This document shows, in pieces, positions 1 through 8,513 of a DNA stretch of 64,000 nucleotides (positions within the stretch are counted from its first letter, which is position 1; each line of letters opens with the position of its first letter). The translations under genes were made by a program, and so were the position numbers. The notes beneath the pieces were generated by a model. The model was not told where the DNA came from and searched no databases. It saw nothing but the letters and a program-made list of their open reading frames with translations. This DNA comes from Acidiferrobacterales bacterium (GTDB lineage: Bacteria; Pseudomonadota; Gammaproteobacteria; Arenicellales; Poriferihabitantaceae), in contig JAHQWE010000004.1 in NCBI GenBank assembly GCA_019633985.1, forward strand, positions 1 to 64,000, written 5' to 3'.

Positions 1-2
1 AA

Positions 3-125
3 AATGTATTCGCTGGGCAGGTGCAAAATACCGGCACTGCGACTGATATTTACTGGGCGCAGCCAGGGGATATTGCAAAAGCAGATTTTGGATCGATTGG
101 AGCTGTTGATCTCACCCTAGTTTAG
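3..125 (+). CDS. C-terminal end of an unidentified protein (5' part outside window)
   Basis: Frame 3 is open from the window edge to a TAG at 123-125 and encodes about 40 residues (start NVFAGQVQNTG, end GAVDLTLV). The composition is protein-like, with an alternating polar/hydrophobic pattern that could be beta-structure, while the other two forward frames look unnatural or stop early. Nothing identifies the family. It would converge with the leftward dehydrogenase gene. The roughly 190 bp between its stop and that gene shows no further gene. Confidence 0.4.
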   Translation, partial: NVFAGQVQNTGTATDIYWAQPGDIAKADFGSIGAVDLTLV

Positions 126-316
126 GTGCCCTTTCTTTCTGAAAAGCAGCTTCGTACATACTAACCATACCAACCGCTTCGTTCTCGCGTATCTTATAGA
201 GCTGAACGAATGCAGTGCAATAAACGCTGCCTTTCGTGGAACAAGTGGTGAGCGGATACAACCTAATCGTCGTTCATCCACCGGCTCCATGATTCAACTT
301 GGACCCTCGAAGAAAT

Positions 317-1285
317 TTAGGCCACTCGATCACCCGGCTCTTCTCCTTCAAAATAGGCATCCAGATTGTCCAGCGCACGAAAGCCCATAGCGTCTCTGGT
401 TTGAACAGTCGCACTCCCTAGGTGGGGAAGTACGAATACATTCGACAACTCCCGGTATGCAGAGTGAATATGCGATGGTTCGTTGTTGAATACATCCAGA
501 CCTGCTGCGCCTACCTTGCCCGTTTTTAACGCATCTACTAGCGCATCGTCGTTCACTACGGTACCTCTGGCAGTATTGACGACAATAGCGCCATCAGGCA
601 GATGGGTAATCAACTTTTGGTCTAGCAATCCGAGGGAGTCAGGATTGTTTGGACAATGGAGCGAAAGAACATCACTCGACGCGACAAGGCTCTCCATTGA
701 ATCGTGGTAGATTGCACCCTGCTCTGCTGATGGATCCAGTCGGCGGCGATTGTGATAATGAATCTCCATATCAAACCCCCGAGCACGTTTTGCGGTGACC
801 TGTCCGACACGTCCCATTCCAATGATGCCGAATCTTTTTCCGGTGACCTGGGTTCCCAGCATGAAGGTTGGGCTCCAATCATGCCATTGATCGCTGCGGA
901 CCAGGTGCTGGCCTTCAGTGGCGCGCCTGGCCGCACCAAGCATACAGAGCATGGCAATTTCTGCTGTAGAGTCGGAAAGCACATCAGGGGTGTTGGTCAC
1001 CACAATAGATTTTTTCGCAGCGGCTTCAAGATCACAATGATCGACACCGACAGAGAAATTGGCAATGATTCGGATACTTTCTGGCAGCCGCTGGATGGTT
1101 TCTGCATTGAGCTGCTCCGTGTGACAGCACAAGATGGCATCATTCTCTGATGCACGTTCAACGAGCTCGTTCTGCGTATATAGCCGATCATCACTATTGA
1201 AATCACAGTCATAGTCATTGGCGAGACGTTCTTCTACAGCGGGTGGTAATTGACGGGTAACAAATATCTTGGCAGAGTGCGTCAT
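317..1285 (-). CDS. D-2-hydroxyacid dehydrogenase (glyoxylate/hydroxypyruvate reductase-like)
   Basis: A 322-residue cytosolic NAD(P)H-dependent 2-hydroxyacid dehydrogenase, the usual length for the family, reducing 2-oxo acids such as glyoxylate or hydroxypyruvate. Visible motifs are the Rossmann loop GIIGMGRVG (about 154-161), the substrate/catalytic Arg in NTARGT (R240), Glu in NNEP (E269) and the catalytic His in PHLGSAT (H288). After the second nucleotide-fold strand the sequence is HNRRR rather than an acidic residue, which points to NADPH preference. It starts 14 bp after the PaiB-like gene on the same strand, so the two are probably co-transcribed. The exact substrate cannot be read from sequence. 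Confidence 0.9.
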   Translation of the reverse strand: MTHSAKIFVTRQLPPAVEERLANDYDCDFNSDDRLYTQNELVERASENDAILCCHTEQLNAETIQRLPESIRIIANFSVGVDHCDLEAAAKKSIVVTNTPDVLSDSTAEIAMLCMLGAARRATEGQHLVRSDQWHDWSPTFMLGTQVTGKRFGIIGMGRVGQVTAKRARGFDMEIHYHNRRRLDPSAEQGAIYHDSMESLVASSDVLSLHCPNNPDSLGLLDQKLITHLPDGAIVVNTARGTVVNDDALVDALKTGKVGAAGLDVFNNEPSHIHSAYRELSNVFVLPHLGSATVQTRDAMGFRALDNLDAYFEGEEPGDRVA

Positions 1286-1299
1286 CGTATTTTTCGTTG

Positions 1300-1920
1300 C
1301 TATTCGTTTGTGGAATTATGTTTGTGCATCAAAGTCGCAAGGGCCTCATGGTGCTCTTTGGCTTGTTGTCCAAAAGGATGAGACAACTGTTTGAGTACCG
1401 AAGTTTTATCGACTTCTTTTCGGTTCTGACTTAATTTGAACTTCCCTTTCATCTCGGTAACACGCATACGAAAGCTCACTATTGCGTCCAACATAGCATC
1501 GGGATAGTCGGGAATCCAGGGCTCCGGGTTCTCTCGTTCATGCAATTCGCTGAGATCCTCCACGACATCTCTGGTTGGTTCTCGCTCTGTCATCGCCTCC
1601 ATCTCCCCACGCATATGCACAACCGCATAATTCCAGGTAGGCACCCCCTGCTCCTGATACCAGGTAGGGGATATATATCCGTGCGGACCCTCAAATATCG
1701 CAAGGGCAATACTTTGATCAAAGTAATGCCAGTGTGGATTGGCTTTGGCCACGTGCCCGTAAAGCCAAACCTGATTATCCACTTCGCGAATATCAAACGG
1801 CAGGTGACTAGCGTAGGGAAATTCATCAATGACACTTACCAGGATACCGAAATTATGATCCTTGGCCAGTTGTAGCATGATCTCTTTGTCATCAATAGCG
1901 AAATGACTGGGTATATACAT
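1300..1920 (-). CDS. PaiB-family FMN-binding protein (putative negative regulator)
   Basis: A 206-residue protein with the PaiB/FMN-binding split-barrel signature: SHLPF near residue 60, GHVAKANPHW near 75-84 and GPHGYISPTWY near 98-108. Family members are called FMN-binding negative transcriptional regulators after Bacillus PaiB, but they have a flavin-reductase-like fold and no classical DNA-binding domain, so a flavin enzyme or flavin-binding role is equally possible. It is the first gene of a leftward pair with the 2-hydroxyacid dehydrogenase and is divergent from the aldolase-metY genes. The ATG at 1918-1920 is the only obvious start before the motifs. Confidence 0.85.
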   Translation of the reverse strand: MYIPSHFAIDDKEIMLQLAKDHNFGILVSVIDEFPYASHLPFDIREVDNQVWLYGHVAKANPHWHYFDQSIALAIFEGPHGYISPTWYQEQGVPTWNYAVVHMRGEMEAMTEREPTRDVVEDLSELHERENPEPWIPDYPDAMLDAIVSFRMRVTEMKGKFKLSQNRKEVDKTSVLKQLSHPFGQQAKEHHEALATLMHKHNSTNE

Positions 1921-2102
1921 TGAAAATATCCTGAATTGGTAGACGCTTGTAAAATTCGATTCTGTCAGTGTTGATGATGAATATTAAGCCTTCCCCGTGT
2001 TTGTTGAAAAAGGGCCAATCAGAGACGTAAATAGCACCAGTTGATCGGCTACAATCCCCTCTCTATCGATAATGACCTTCAAAATGTTACGGAGGAAATA
2101 TT

Positions 2103-2885
2103 ATGGCAATCGCAGCACAAACAAAATCAAGTACCCAAGTACCCGCAAACTGTTCCCCAGCGGAATGGGCGGTGCGAGTTGATTTGGCGGCATGCTATCG
2201 AGCGTTTGTTCATTTCGGATGGACTGATCTGTTGTTTACCCATCTAAGTGCACGTGTGCCCGGCGAGGATCAACACTACCTTGTTAATCCATACGGTTTG
2301 CTGTTCCAGGAAATTACCGCCAGTAATCTGATTAAAGTTGATTTTGAAGGTAATGTGGTTACTGGCGATTATCCCTTCAATGATGCAGGCCATGCGATTC
2401 ACACTGCGGTGCTAAAGGCGCGTCCTGATATTCATATTGCTCTGCATAGCCACACTCGAGCCGGTATGGCGGTTTCCTGTATGTCCGAAGGGCTGCTCCC
2501 TTTGACACAGCAAGCCAATGAAGTGCGTAGTCTGGTCTGCTATCACGATTACGATGTAGCAACGAACAACGAAGCGGAATGTGATCGCTTGGGCAACGAT
2601 CTTGCTGACAAGTGGTTAATGATCATGCGTAACCATGGGTTGCTTGCCGTCGGCAGAACTGTCGGAGAGGCATTTTATTACCTTTATACCCTGGAAAACG
2701 CCTGCAAAGTACAGGTCGACGTGATGCAATCGGGATCTACCCCGGTGATACCTTCAGAGTCTTCTATAAAGAGGCTTGAGCTTGAGGGTCTTCCACCTGC
2801 AGGTGGGCCTAGTACTACAACAGTGATGGCCTGGGATGCGGTCAGAAGGTTGCTGGACCGCAAAGACAATTCTTATCAATCCTGA
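2103..2885 (+). CDS. class II aldolase/adducin-family protein
   Basis: A 260-residue class II aldolase/adducin-fold protein. Zinc ligands are visible as HSH (H115, H117) and NHGLL (H178). The glutamate that acts as base in fuculose-1-phosphate aldolase (SSE-x3-H context) is replaced by glycine in NDAGHAIH (about 93-100), as in many adducin-like relatives, so true aldol cleavage is not assured. The start is well supported by GGAGG at 2091-2095, 7 bp before the ATG; a TACAAT element at 2050-2055 could be its -10. It lies 15 bp upstream of the metY-type gene, suggesting joint transcription and possibly a role in sulfur-compound or sugar-phosphate metabolism. Confidence 0.85.
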   Translation: MAIAAQTKSSTQVPANCSPAEWAVRVDLAACYRAFVHFGWTDLLFTHLSARVPGEDQHYLVNPYGLLFQEITASNLIKVDFEGNVVTGDYPFNDAGHAIHTAVLKARPDIHIALHSHTRAGMAVSCMSEGLLPLTQQANEVRSLVCYHDYDVATNNEAECDRLGNDLADKWLMIMRNHGLLAVGRTVGEAFYYLYTLENACKVQVDVMQSGSTPVIPSESSIKRLELEGLPPAGGPSTTTVMAWDAVRRLLDRKDNSYQS

Positions 2886-2900
2886 TACGCAAAAATTAAA

Positions 2901-4205
2901 ATGGCGAAACCCACAAAGACACGTTTTGACACTCTTGCCCTTCACGCGGGGCAAGTTCCTGATCCTGTTTCAGGTGCGAGAGCGGTACCAATTTATCAGA
3001 CAGCCAGTTATGTCTTTCGAGACAGTGAGCATGCAGCCTCCTTGTTTAACATGGAGCGTCCCGGCCATGCTTATTCCAGATTGTCTAATCCAACCACCGC
3101 GGTGCTGGAAGAACGAGTGGCAGCGTTAGAGGAAGGTGTGGGTGGAATCGCTACGGCAAGTGGACAAGCAGCGATGCATCTTGCCATTTCAACACTGATG
3201 AATGCAGGATCACATATTGTGGCTTCCAGCGCGATCTATGGCGGCTCTCACAATCTGTTGCAATATACCCTTCCCCGATTCGGTATCGAAACCACATTTG
3301 TTTCACCTCGTGATATCGATGGTATTCGTGCAGCGATCCGTCCGGAAACACGCTTGATATTTGGAGAAGTGGTGGGTAATCCTGGCAACGACGTCATGGA
3401 TCTTCCGAAAATAGCAGAAGTTGCCCACGATAACGGCCTGCCGTTAATGATTGACTCAACCTTTACCACACCGTATCTGATACAACCTTTTGAATACGGA
3501 GCGGATATCGTAATGCACTCCGCGACCAAGTTTCTCTGTGGTCACGGTACAGTGATTGGCGGTCTACTGGTAGATCGTGGCAGGTTTAACTGGCAGGAAA
3601 GTGGCAAGTTCGATACCTTGAGTGCACCCTATTCCGGTTTCCATAATATGTCTTTTGACGAAGAATCTTCCACAGGTGCATTTCTCCTGCGTGCACGACG
3701 GGAGGGGTTACGTGATTTTGGTGCGTGTATGAGTCCAACCACTGCCTTTCACATTATTCAGGGATTGGAAACACTGTCGATTCGCATGGATCGCCATGTT
3801 TCGAATACGAGAAAAGTCGTGGAGTTTTTATTGCAATCGGATCAGGTCGACAGCGTCAGCTACCCTGAACTGGAATCGCACCCAGATTATCATCTTTGTC
3901 AGACCTTGCTTCCTAAAGGAGCGGGTGCCGTGTTTAGTTTTTCTCTCAAGGGTGGCCGTGAAGCGGGGCGTGCATTCGTAGAATCGCTGGAAGTCTTCTC
4001 TCACCTCGCGAACGTTGGTGACGCTAAATCTCTAGTTATTCATCCTGCTAGTACCACACACTATCGAATGAGCGAAGAGGATTTGCTGGGTGCCGGAATC
4101 ACCGCTGGAACAATTCGACTCTCGGTAGGGCTGGAGGATATTGATGATTTACTTGAAGATCTCAACCGCGGTTTGCGGCGGGCCAGCAAAGTTTCACAGG
4201 TCTAG
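2901..4205 (+). CDS. metY: O-acetyl/O-succinylhomoserine sulfhydrylase-like PLP enzyme
   Basis: A 434-residue Cys/Met-metabolism PLP enzyme of the MetY/O-acetylhomoserine aminocarboxypropyltransferase type; the family makes homocysteine or methionine from an activated homoserine and sulfide or methanethiol. Seen motifs: GHAYSRLSNPT (about 55-65), ATASGQAA (84-91), the PLP-nitrogen Asp in MIDSTFTTPY (D185) and the Schiff-base Lys in HSATKF (K210), followed by HGTVIGG. The length matches MetY (about 430) better than MetB/MetC (about 390). It sits between the aldolase-like gene (15-bp gap) and an alpha/beta hydrolase (12-bp gap). Acetyl versus succinyl donor cannot be decided here. Confidence 0.85.
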   Translation: MAKPTKTRFDTLALHAGQVPDPVSGARAVPIYQTASYVFRDSEHAASLFNMERPGHAYSRLSNPTTAVLEERVAALEEGVGGIATASGQAAMHLAISTLMNAGSHIVASSAIYGGSHNLLQYTLPRFGIETTFVSPRDIDGIRAAIRPETRLIFGEVVGNPGNDVMDLPKIAEVAHDNGLPLMIDSTFTTPYLIQPFEYGADIVMHSATKFLCGHGTVIGGLLVDRGRFNWQESGKFDTLSAPYSGFHNMSFDEESSTGAFLLRARREGLRDFGACMSPTTAFHIIQGLETLSIRMDRHVSNTRKVVEFLLQSDQVDSVSYPELESHPDYHLCQTLLPKGAGAVFSFSLKGGREAGRAFVESLEVFSHLANVGDAKSLVIHPASTTHYRMSEEDLLGAGITAGTIRLSVGLEDIDDLLEDLNRGLRRASKVSQV

Positions 4206-4217
4206 GGGGAATTCAAA

Positions 4218-5018
4218 ATGTTTATCGAATTGAACAGCAAAAAGTACTACGCCTATACGGCAAGCCACGATGCAGACGCAGAACGCGATACCGTGATATT
4301 CGTGCATGGAACCGCCATGGATCATACGGTATGGGCGCTCCAGAGCCGGTACTTCGCTTACCACAATTACAATATTCTCGCTGTCAACCTGCCAGGGCAT
4401 GGACAAAGCCAGGGTGAGCCCCTAGACACTATTGAGGGATACGCCAATTGGCTGACCGAAATAATGAGTAAGAGCAATGCAAAGCGCTTCCATCTTGTCG
4501 GCCATAGTATGGGCTCATTGATTTGCTTGGAGGCGGCCGCCCAGTACGGTTCGAAAAATCCGTCGATTGCATCACTCTCGTTGGTTGGGTTTTCCTACCC
4601 CATGGCGGTGACTCCGGTATTGCTCGATGCTGCCCAAAACAGGCCATCGGAAGCGTATGAGATGATGACCCAATGGAGCCACACCTCTTCAATCGGTGGC
4701 GAACCCAACCCGGGCTTTTGGTCATCTGGCGGTCAGATGAGTATGATGGAGAACAGTCGACCCGGAGCAGTGTATACCGACCTGGTTGCGTGTAACGCTT
4801 ATGACAATGGTCCGCAGGCATTCGAACAAATAGCGACACCCATACTCTTTATCAGTGGTGTACTGGATAAGATGGCGCCATCGAAATTAGCCAAAGCACA
4901 GGCAGATAGTAATCCCAACGCTTCTATTGTGATGCTCCCAAGATGCGGTCACAGTATCATGTCGGAAAACCCCGATGGTGTGCGCGATGCGTTAAAAGAT
5001 TTTATAGCAGTTTCGTAA
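4218..5018 (+). CDS. alpha/beta hydrolase
   Basis: A 266-residue cytosolic alpha/beta hydrolase. Visible are the oxyanion-hole segment HGTAMDH (30-36), the turn LPGHGQS, the nucleophile elbow GHSMGS (Ser97), the acid Asp in ISGVLDKMAP and the catalytic His in PRCGHSIM near residue 247. No signal peptide or lid domain is apparent. It follows metY by 12 bp and probably shares its transcript. An esterase or thioesterase acting on an ester or thioester made by its neighbours is possible, but the substrate is unknown. Confidence 0.85.
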   Translation: MFIELNSKKYYAYTASHDADAERDTVIFVHGTAMDHTVWALQSRYFAYHNYNILAVNLPGHGQSQGEPLDTIEGYANWLTEIMSKSNAKRFHLVGHSMGSLICLEAAAQYGSKNPSIASLSLVGFSYPMAVTPVLLDAAQNRPSEAYEMMTQWSHTSSIGGEPNPGFWSSGGQMSMMENSRPGAVYTDLVACNAYDNGPQAFEQIATPILFISGVLDKMAPSKLAKAQADSNPNASIVMLPRCGHSIMSENPDGVRDALKDFIAVS

Positions 5019-5037
5019 CACACCAATCACTCGCATT

Positions 5038-5751
5038 ATGATCCCCTACAAGGACGAGAATCCGACACACCATCTGCCGATAGTTACGTTCGCCATTATC
5101 GGATTGAACGTGATTTCCTGGCTCATATTGCAGGGTTTGGGAGAACCTGCTGCATTGGCGCAATCGGTTTGTCAATTTGGAGCTATCCCGGGCTCTTTAG
5201 TAGGCTCAATCAGTTACGATACATCTGCTGAATTAATATGTCCGCCCACGAATCAATCATGGATCACAGTGTTTACATCCATGTTTATGCATGGTGGATG
5301 GTTCCACCTGATTGGCAATATGTGGTTTTTATGGATCTTTGCTGACAACATAGAGGATGCGCTCCGTCCGCTTAAATTTATTATTTTTTATCTGGTCGGA
5401 GGCGTCGCTGCCGTCGCCGCGCAGGTAATTTCAAACCCTGAAAGCATGGTGCCCATGGTCGGAGCCTCCGGTGCCATTGGCGGTATTATGGGAGCCTACG
5501 CGCGGCTTTACCCGAAGGTAAGAGTGCATATCGCTATTATTCTTGGCTTTTTCATCTTACGCCGTACGATTCCCGCTATTTGGATGTTAGGAATCTGGCT
5601 CGGCATGCAAGGGGTCAGTGCCTTTATGTCTATGCAGAGCGGGCAGCAGGGGGGCGTGGCGTTCTGGGCGCACATTGGTGGTTTTGTGGCCGGGTTTATC
5701 CTTATTCCTTTTTTTAACAATAGCGAACGATCTGCGCCTCGCGAGATTTAA
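5038..5751 (+). CDS. rhomboid-family intramembrane serine protease
   Basis: A 237-residue membrane protein with about six hydrophobic segments. The rhomboid catalytic serine is in GASGAIGG (Ser144) and the partner histidine in WAHIGGFVAG (His212); the conserved HLIGNMWFLW region (His90, Asn94) precedes them. The N-terminal MIPYKDENP is typical of bacterial rhomboids of this subtype. It would cleave single-pass membrane proteins in the inner membrane; the substrate is unknown. It starts 19 bp after the alpha/beta hydrolase and ends 11 bp before the deaminase gene. Confidence 0.9.
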   Translation: MIPYKDENPTHHLPIVTFAIIGLNVISWLILQGLGEPAALAQSVCQFGAIPGSLVGSISYDTSAELICPPTNQSWITVFTSMFMHGGWFHLIGNMWFLWIFADNIEDALRPLKFIIFYLVGGVAAVAAQVISNPESMVPMVGASGAIGGIMGAYARLYPKVRVHIAIILGFFILRRTIPAIWMLGIWLGMQGVSAFMSMQSGQQGGVAFWAHIGGFVAGFILIPFFNNSERSAPREI

Positions 5752-5762
5752 TTTCTCTATCT

Positions 5763-7103
5763 ATGGAAACAGTTGAACAAATCCTTCTTCCAGAGTGGCT
5801 GATCCCTCTCAGCGAAAAAGAACCATCTTCGGGGGACCCAGTATTTACCAACACCGCGGTGGTGATCGATAAAGGGTTGATCAAAGCGGTTGGCGATCGA
5901 GATGAAGTGCTGTCGCAGTACTATTCTGACGATACCCTGGAGTTACCGAATCATGTTGTCACGCCTGGTTTGATCAATGCTCACACACATAGTGCGATGA
6001 CCTTACTTCGTGGATATGCGGATGATCTGCCACTGATGGAGTGGTTGTCGGAACATATTTGGCCGGCTGAATCAAAATGGGTGAATGAAGCATTTATCAC
6101 TGCTGGAACGCAGCTAGCAATAGCGGAAATGTTGAGAGGGGGTACGACTTGCTTTAACGACATGTACTTTTTCCCAGACGTCACGGCGAGTATCGCGGAG
6201 CGCGCTGGAATTCGCGCCACGGTGGGAATGATCGTTCTCGATTTCCCAACAGTTTGGGCCAACGATGCGGATGAGTACATCAGCAAAGGATTGGCCATGC
6301 GCGATCAGTTACGCCATTCGGCTTTGATTAATACCGCGTTCGCTCCCCATGCTCCCTACACTGTCTCGGACAAACCACTGGAACGTATTGCGACTCTGGC
6401 AAATGAACTAGATTGTCCAATTCATATGCACGTGCATGAAACCGCACATGAAATTGAGGAATCTACCGCGCGATTTGGAGTGCGGCCACTGGAGCGACTA
6501 GATCAAATCGGCCTGTTAACCCATCGCTTGGCTGCGGTGCATATGACACAGCTGTTGCCAGCAGAAATTGAAACTGTTGCTTCTCGCGGCGTGAACGTAG
6601 TGCATTGCCCACAATCCAACTTAAAGTTAGCGAGCGGACTGTGCCCCGTTCATGAAATGTTGCAGGCTGGCGTTAATATTGCGATAGGTACCGATGGCGC
6701 GTCCAGTAATAATGATCTGGATATGTTGGGAGAACTGGAGCAGGCTTCTCTGCTCGCAAAAGGCGCCTCTAACAACCCATCCGCAATGGGTGCCTTTCAG
6801 GCGCTATACAGCGCTACGATGGGTGGAGCGGTAAGTTTGGGAATAGATCAGATAACAGGTTCAGTTGAACCCGGAAAAGCCGCTGATTTGATTGCAATAG
6901 ATCTCTCAGATCCTTCAACACAACCTGTTTTCAATCCATTAAGTTTACTGGTTTATAGCGCATCTCGATCACAGGTGAATCATGTTTGGGTAGCTGGAAA
7001 GCAGCTGCTCAAAGATCGACAACTTACTACCCTCGATCTGGATGAGGTGCTTGAAGGCGCAAAAGAATGGGGTTTAAAAATTGCGCAAAACACCGCATCT
7101 TAG
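5763..7103 (+). CDS. mtaD: 5'-methylthioadenosine/S-adenosylhomocysteine deaminase-like amidohydrolase (TRZ/ATZ family)
   Basis: A 446-residue metal-dependent amidohydrolase of the TRZ/ATZ, MTA/SAH deaminase group. Metal ligands are visible in NAHTHSAM (H74, H76), in the MHVHETAHE region near residues 222-230 and in the Asp of [11 protein letters not shown]. The SNNDLDM motif and [12 protein letters not shown] are characteristic of the MTA/SAH deaminases. It would deaminate methylthioadenosine or S-adenosylhomocysteine to the inosyl form in the cytosol. It lies 20 bp upstream of ubiG, a SAM-dependent methyltransferase that releases SAH, so a by-product disposal role fits; this is inference. 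Confidence 0.85.
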   Translation: METVEQILLPEWLIPLSEKEPSSGDPVFTNTAVVIDKGLIKAVGDRDEVLSQYYSDDTLELPNHVVTPGLINAHTHSAMTLLRGYADDLPLMEWLSEHIWPAESKWVNEAFITAGTQLAIAEMLRGGTTCFNDMYFFPDVTASIAERAGIRATVGMIVLDFPTVWANDADEYISKGLAMRDQLRHSALINTAFAPHAPYTVSDKPLERIATLANELDCPIHMHVHETAHEIEESTARFGVRPLERLDQIGLLTHRLAAVHMTQLLPAEIETVASRGVNVVHCPQSNLKLASGLCPVHEMLQAGVNIAIGTDGASSNNDLDMLGELEQASLLAKGASNNPSAMGAFQALYSATMGGAVSLGIDQITGSVEPGKAADLIAIDLSDPSTQPVFNPLSLLVYSASRSQVNHVWVAGKQLLKDRQLTTLDLDEVLEGAKEWGLKIAQNTAS

Positions 7104-7123
7104 CCTTTTCTCAGGACAAAACG

Positions 7124-7837
7124 ATGGAAGCTCACAATAACGCGTCCAATGTAGACGCTTCAGAAATTCAGAAATTTAGCGATCTTGCGAGTCGGTGGTG
7201 GGATCCGGAAAGTGAGTTTCAGCCTCTTCACCAAATCAATCCATTGCGGCTAAATTTCATCAACGAACGTACTCCTGTACAGGGCAAACGCGTGCTGGAT
7301 GTAGGATGTGGTGGCGGTATTCTCAGTGAGTCAATGGCGCAACTGGGTGCGGATGTTACCGGGATTGACATGGGTGAGGCTCCTCTGGCGGTTGCGCGTT
7401 TACATGCTTTGGAATCGGAAATCAAAGTTGAATATCAGCAAATAACTGCTGAAGAAAAAGCCGAAAACGAACCGTTCAGTTATGACATAGTCACTTGCCT
7501 TGAGATGCTTGAACACGTTCCCGACCCTGCGAGTGTCGTTGACGCCTGCGCTCGGTTGGTGAAACCTGGTGGTTCCGTTTATTTTTCGACACTCAATCGG
7601 AATCCCAAATCTTTTGTTTTCGCGATTATTGGCGCTGAGTACTTACTTAATTTGTTGCCAAAAGGCACGCATCAATATGAAAAATTTATCCAACCGGCGG
7701 AGCTCGCAGGTTGGGCGGAGTCTTCCGGGCTTTCGATCGACGAAACCACTGGCATGCATTACAACCCGTTTTTTAAAACATATCGACTAGGTCCAGGCCT
7801 GGATGTTAATTACTTGTGTAAGACAAGTAAGCAGTAA
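7124..7837 (+). CDS. ubiG: ubiquinone biosynthesis O-methyltransferase UbiG
   Basis: A 237-residue SAM-dependent methyltransferase that carries out both O-methylations of ubiquinone synthesis at the inner membrane. The SAM-binding motif [13 protein letters not shown] (about 57-69) and the [12 protein letters not shown] motif are as in Escherichia coli UbiG, and the N-terminal segment [11 protein letters not shown] is a UbiG hallmark. The frame continues 19 codons upstream (TTG/ATG forms), but the ATG at 7124 gives the family length and lies just after the previous stop. It is followed 10 bp later by gph, a common gammaproteobacterial order. Confidence 0.93.
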   Translation: MEAHNNASNVDASEIQKFSDLASRWWDPESEFQPLHQINPLRLNFINERTPVQGKRVLDVGCGGGILSESMAQLGADVTGIDMGEAPLAVARLHALESEIKVEYQQITAEEKAENEPFSYDIVTCLEMLEHVPDPASVVDACARLVKPGGSVYFSTLNRNPKSFVFAIIGAEYLLNLLPKGTHQYEKFIQPAELAGWAESSGLSIDETTGMHYNPFFKTYRLGPGLDVNYLCKTSKQ

Positions 7838-7847
7838 TCGTCTCCCA

Positions 7848-8513
7848 ATGTCTATTCGTCCCTCGTTGGAAGCTGTATTGTTTGATCTGGATGGTACGTT
7901 GGTTGATACCGCAGGCGACTTAATCGCGGCGGTCAATCGATTGATGCTGCGATACCAACGTTCTCCCGTATCCACCGAAAGGCTGCGCCCTTATGTTTCT
8001 CAAGGTGGTTTAAGACTTATATGCGAAGCATTTAAGATCGAAGACTCCAGCAGTTTTGCATTAGAACTGAGAACAGAATATCTCGATCTATACCGGGAAA
8101 ATATCAGCAACCATTCTCGGCTGTTTTGCGGGATGACATCATTTTTGAGTGCTGTGGAAGCGTCAAATTTAAAGTGGGGGATCGTGACCAATAAACCCGA
8201 ATGGCTAACCCATCCCTTACTTGCAGAGATGGGATTGGATCGCCGTGCTTCATGTGTAGTCGGAGGTGATACGTTGTCAGAATCCAAGCCCTCCCCCGCT
8301 CCGGTTCTACATGCCTGTAAGGCCTTAAACGTCACCCCGGGTAACGCGGTGATGATAGGCGATGATCGCAGAGATATAGAGGCGGGCGCCTCTGCCGGCA
8401 CAATGACGATCGCAGCGGGATGGGGGTACCTTTTACCGAATGAAAATCCGGCTAACTGGCATGCTGATTATTATTTTGAATCGGTAAAACAACTGCATGA
8501 CTGGTTTTATTGA
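7848..8513 (+). CDS. gph: HAD-superfamily phosphatase, phosphoglycolate phosphatase-like
   Basis: A 221-residue HAD phosphatase. Motif I is LFDLDGTLVDT near residues 11-21 (nucleophile and acid Asp), motif II is in VTNKP and motif IV in GDDRRDIEAG. Position directly behind ubiG and overall sequence fit phosphoglycolate phosphatase, which removes the product of DNA 3'-phosphoglycolate repair or oxygenation. In this genomic position some proteobacterial homologues are instead sugar-phosphate phosphatases (MupP-like), so the substrate is not settled. The ATG at 7848 is preferred over an upstream in-frame start because it follows the ubiG stop. The 3' end overlaps rmuC by 17 bp. Confidence 0.88.
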   Translation: MSIRPSLEAVLFDLDGTLVDTAGDLIAAVNRLMLRYQRSPVSTERLRPYVSQGGLRLICEAFKIEDSSSFALELRTEYLDLYRENISNHSRLFCGMTSFLSAVEASNLKWGIVTNKPEWLTHPLLAEMGLDRRASCVVGGDTLSESKPSPAPVLHACKALNVTPGNAVMIGDDRRDIEAGASAGTMTIAAGWGYLLPNENPANWHADYYFESVKQLHDWFY

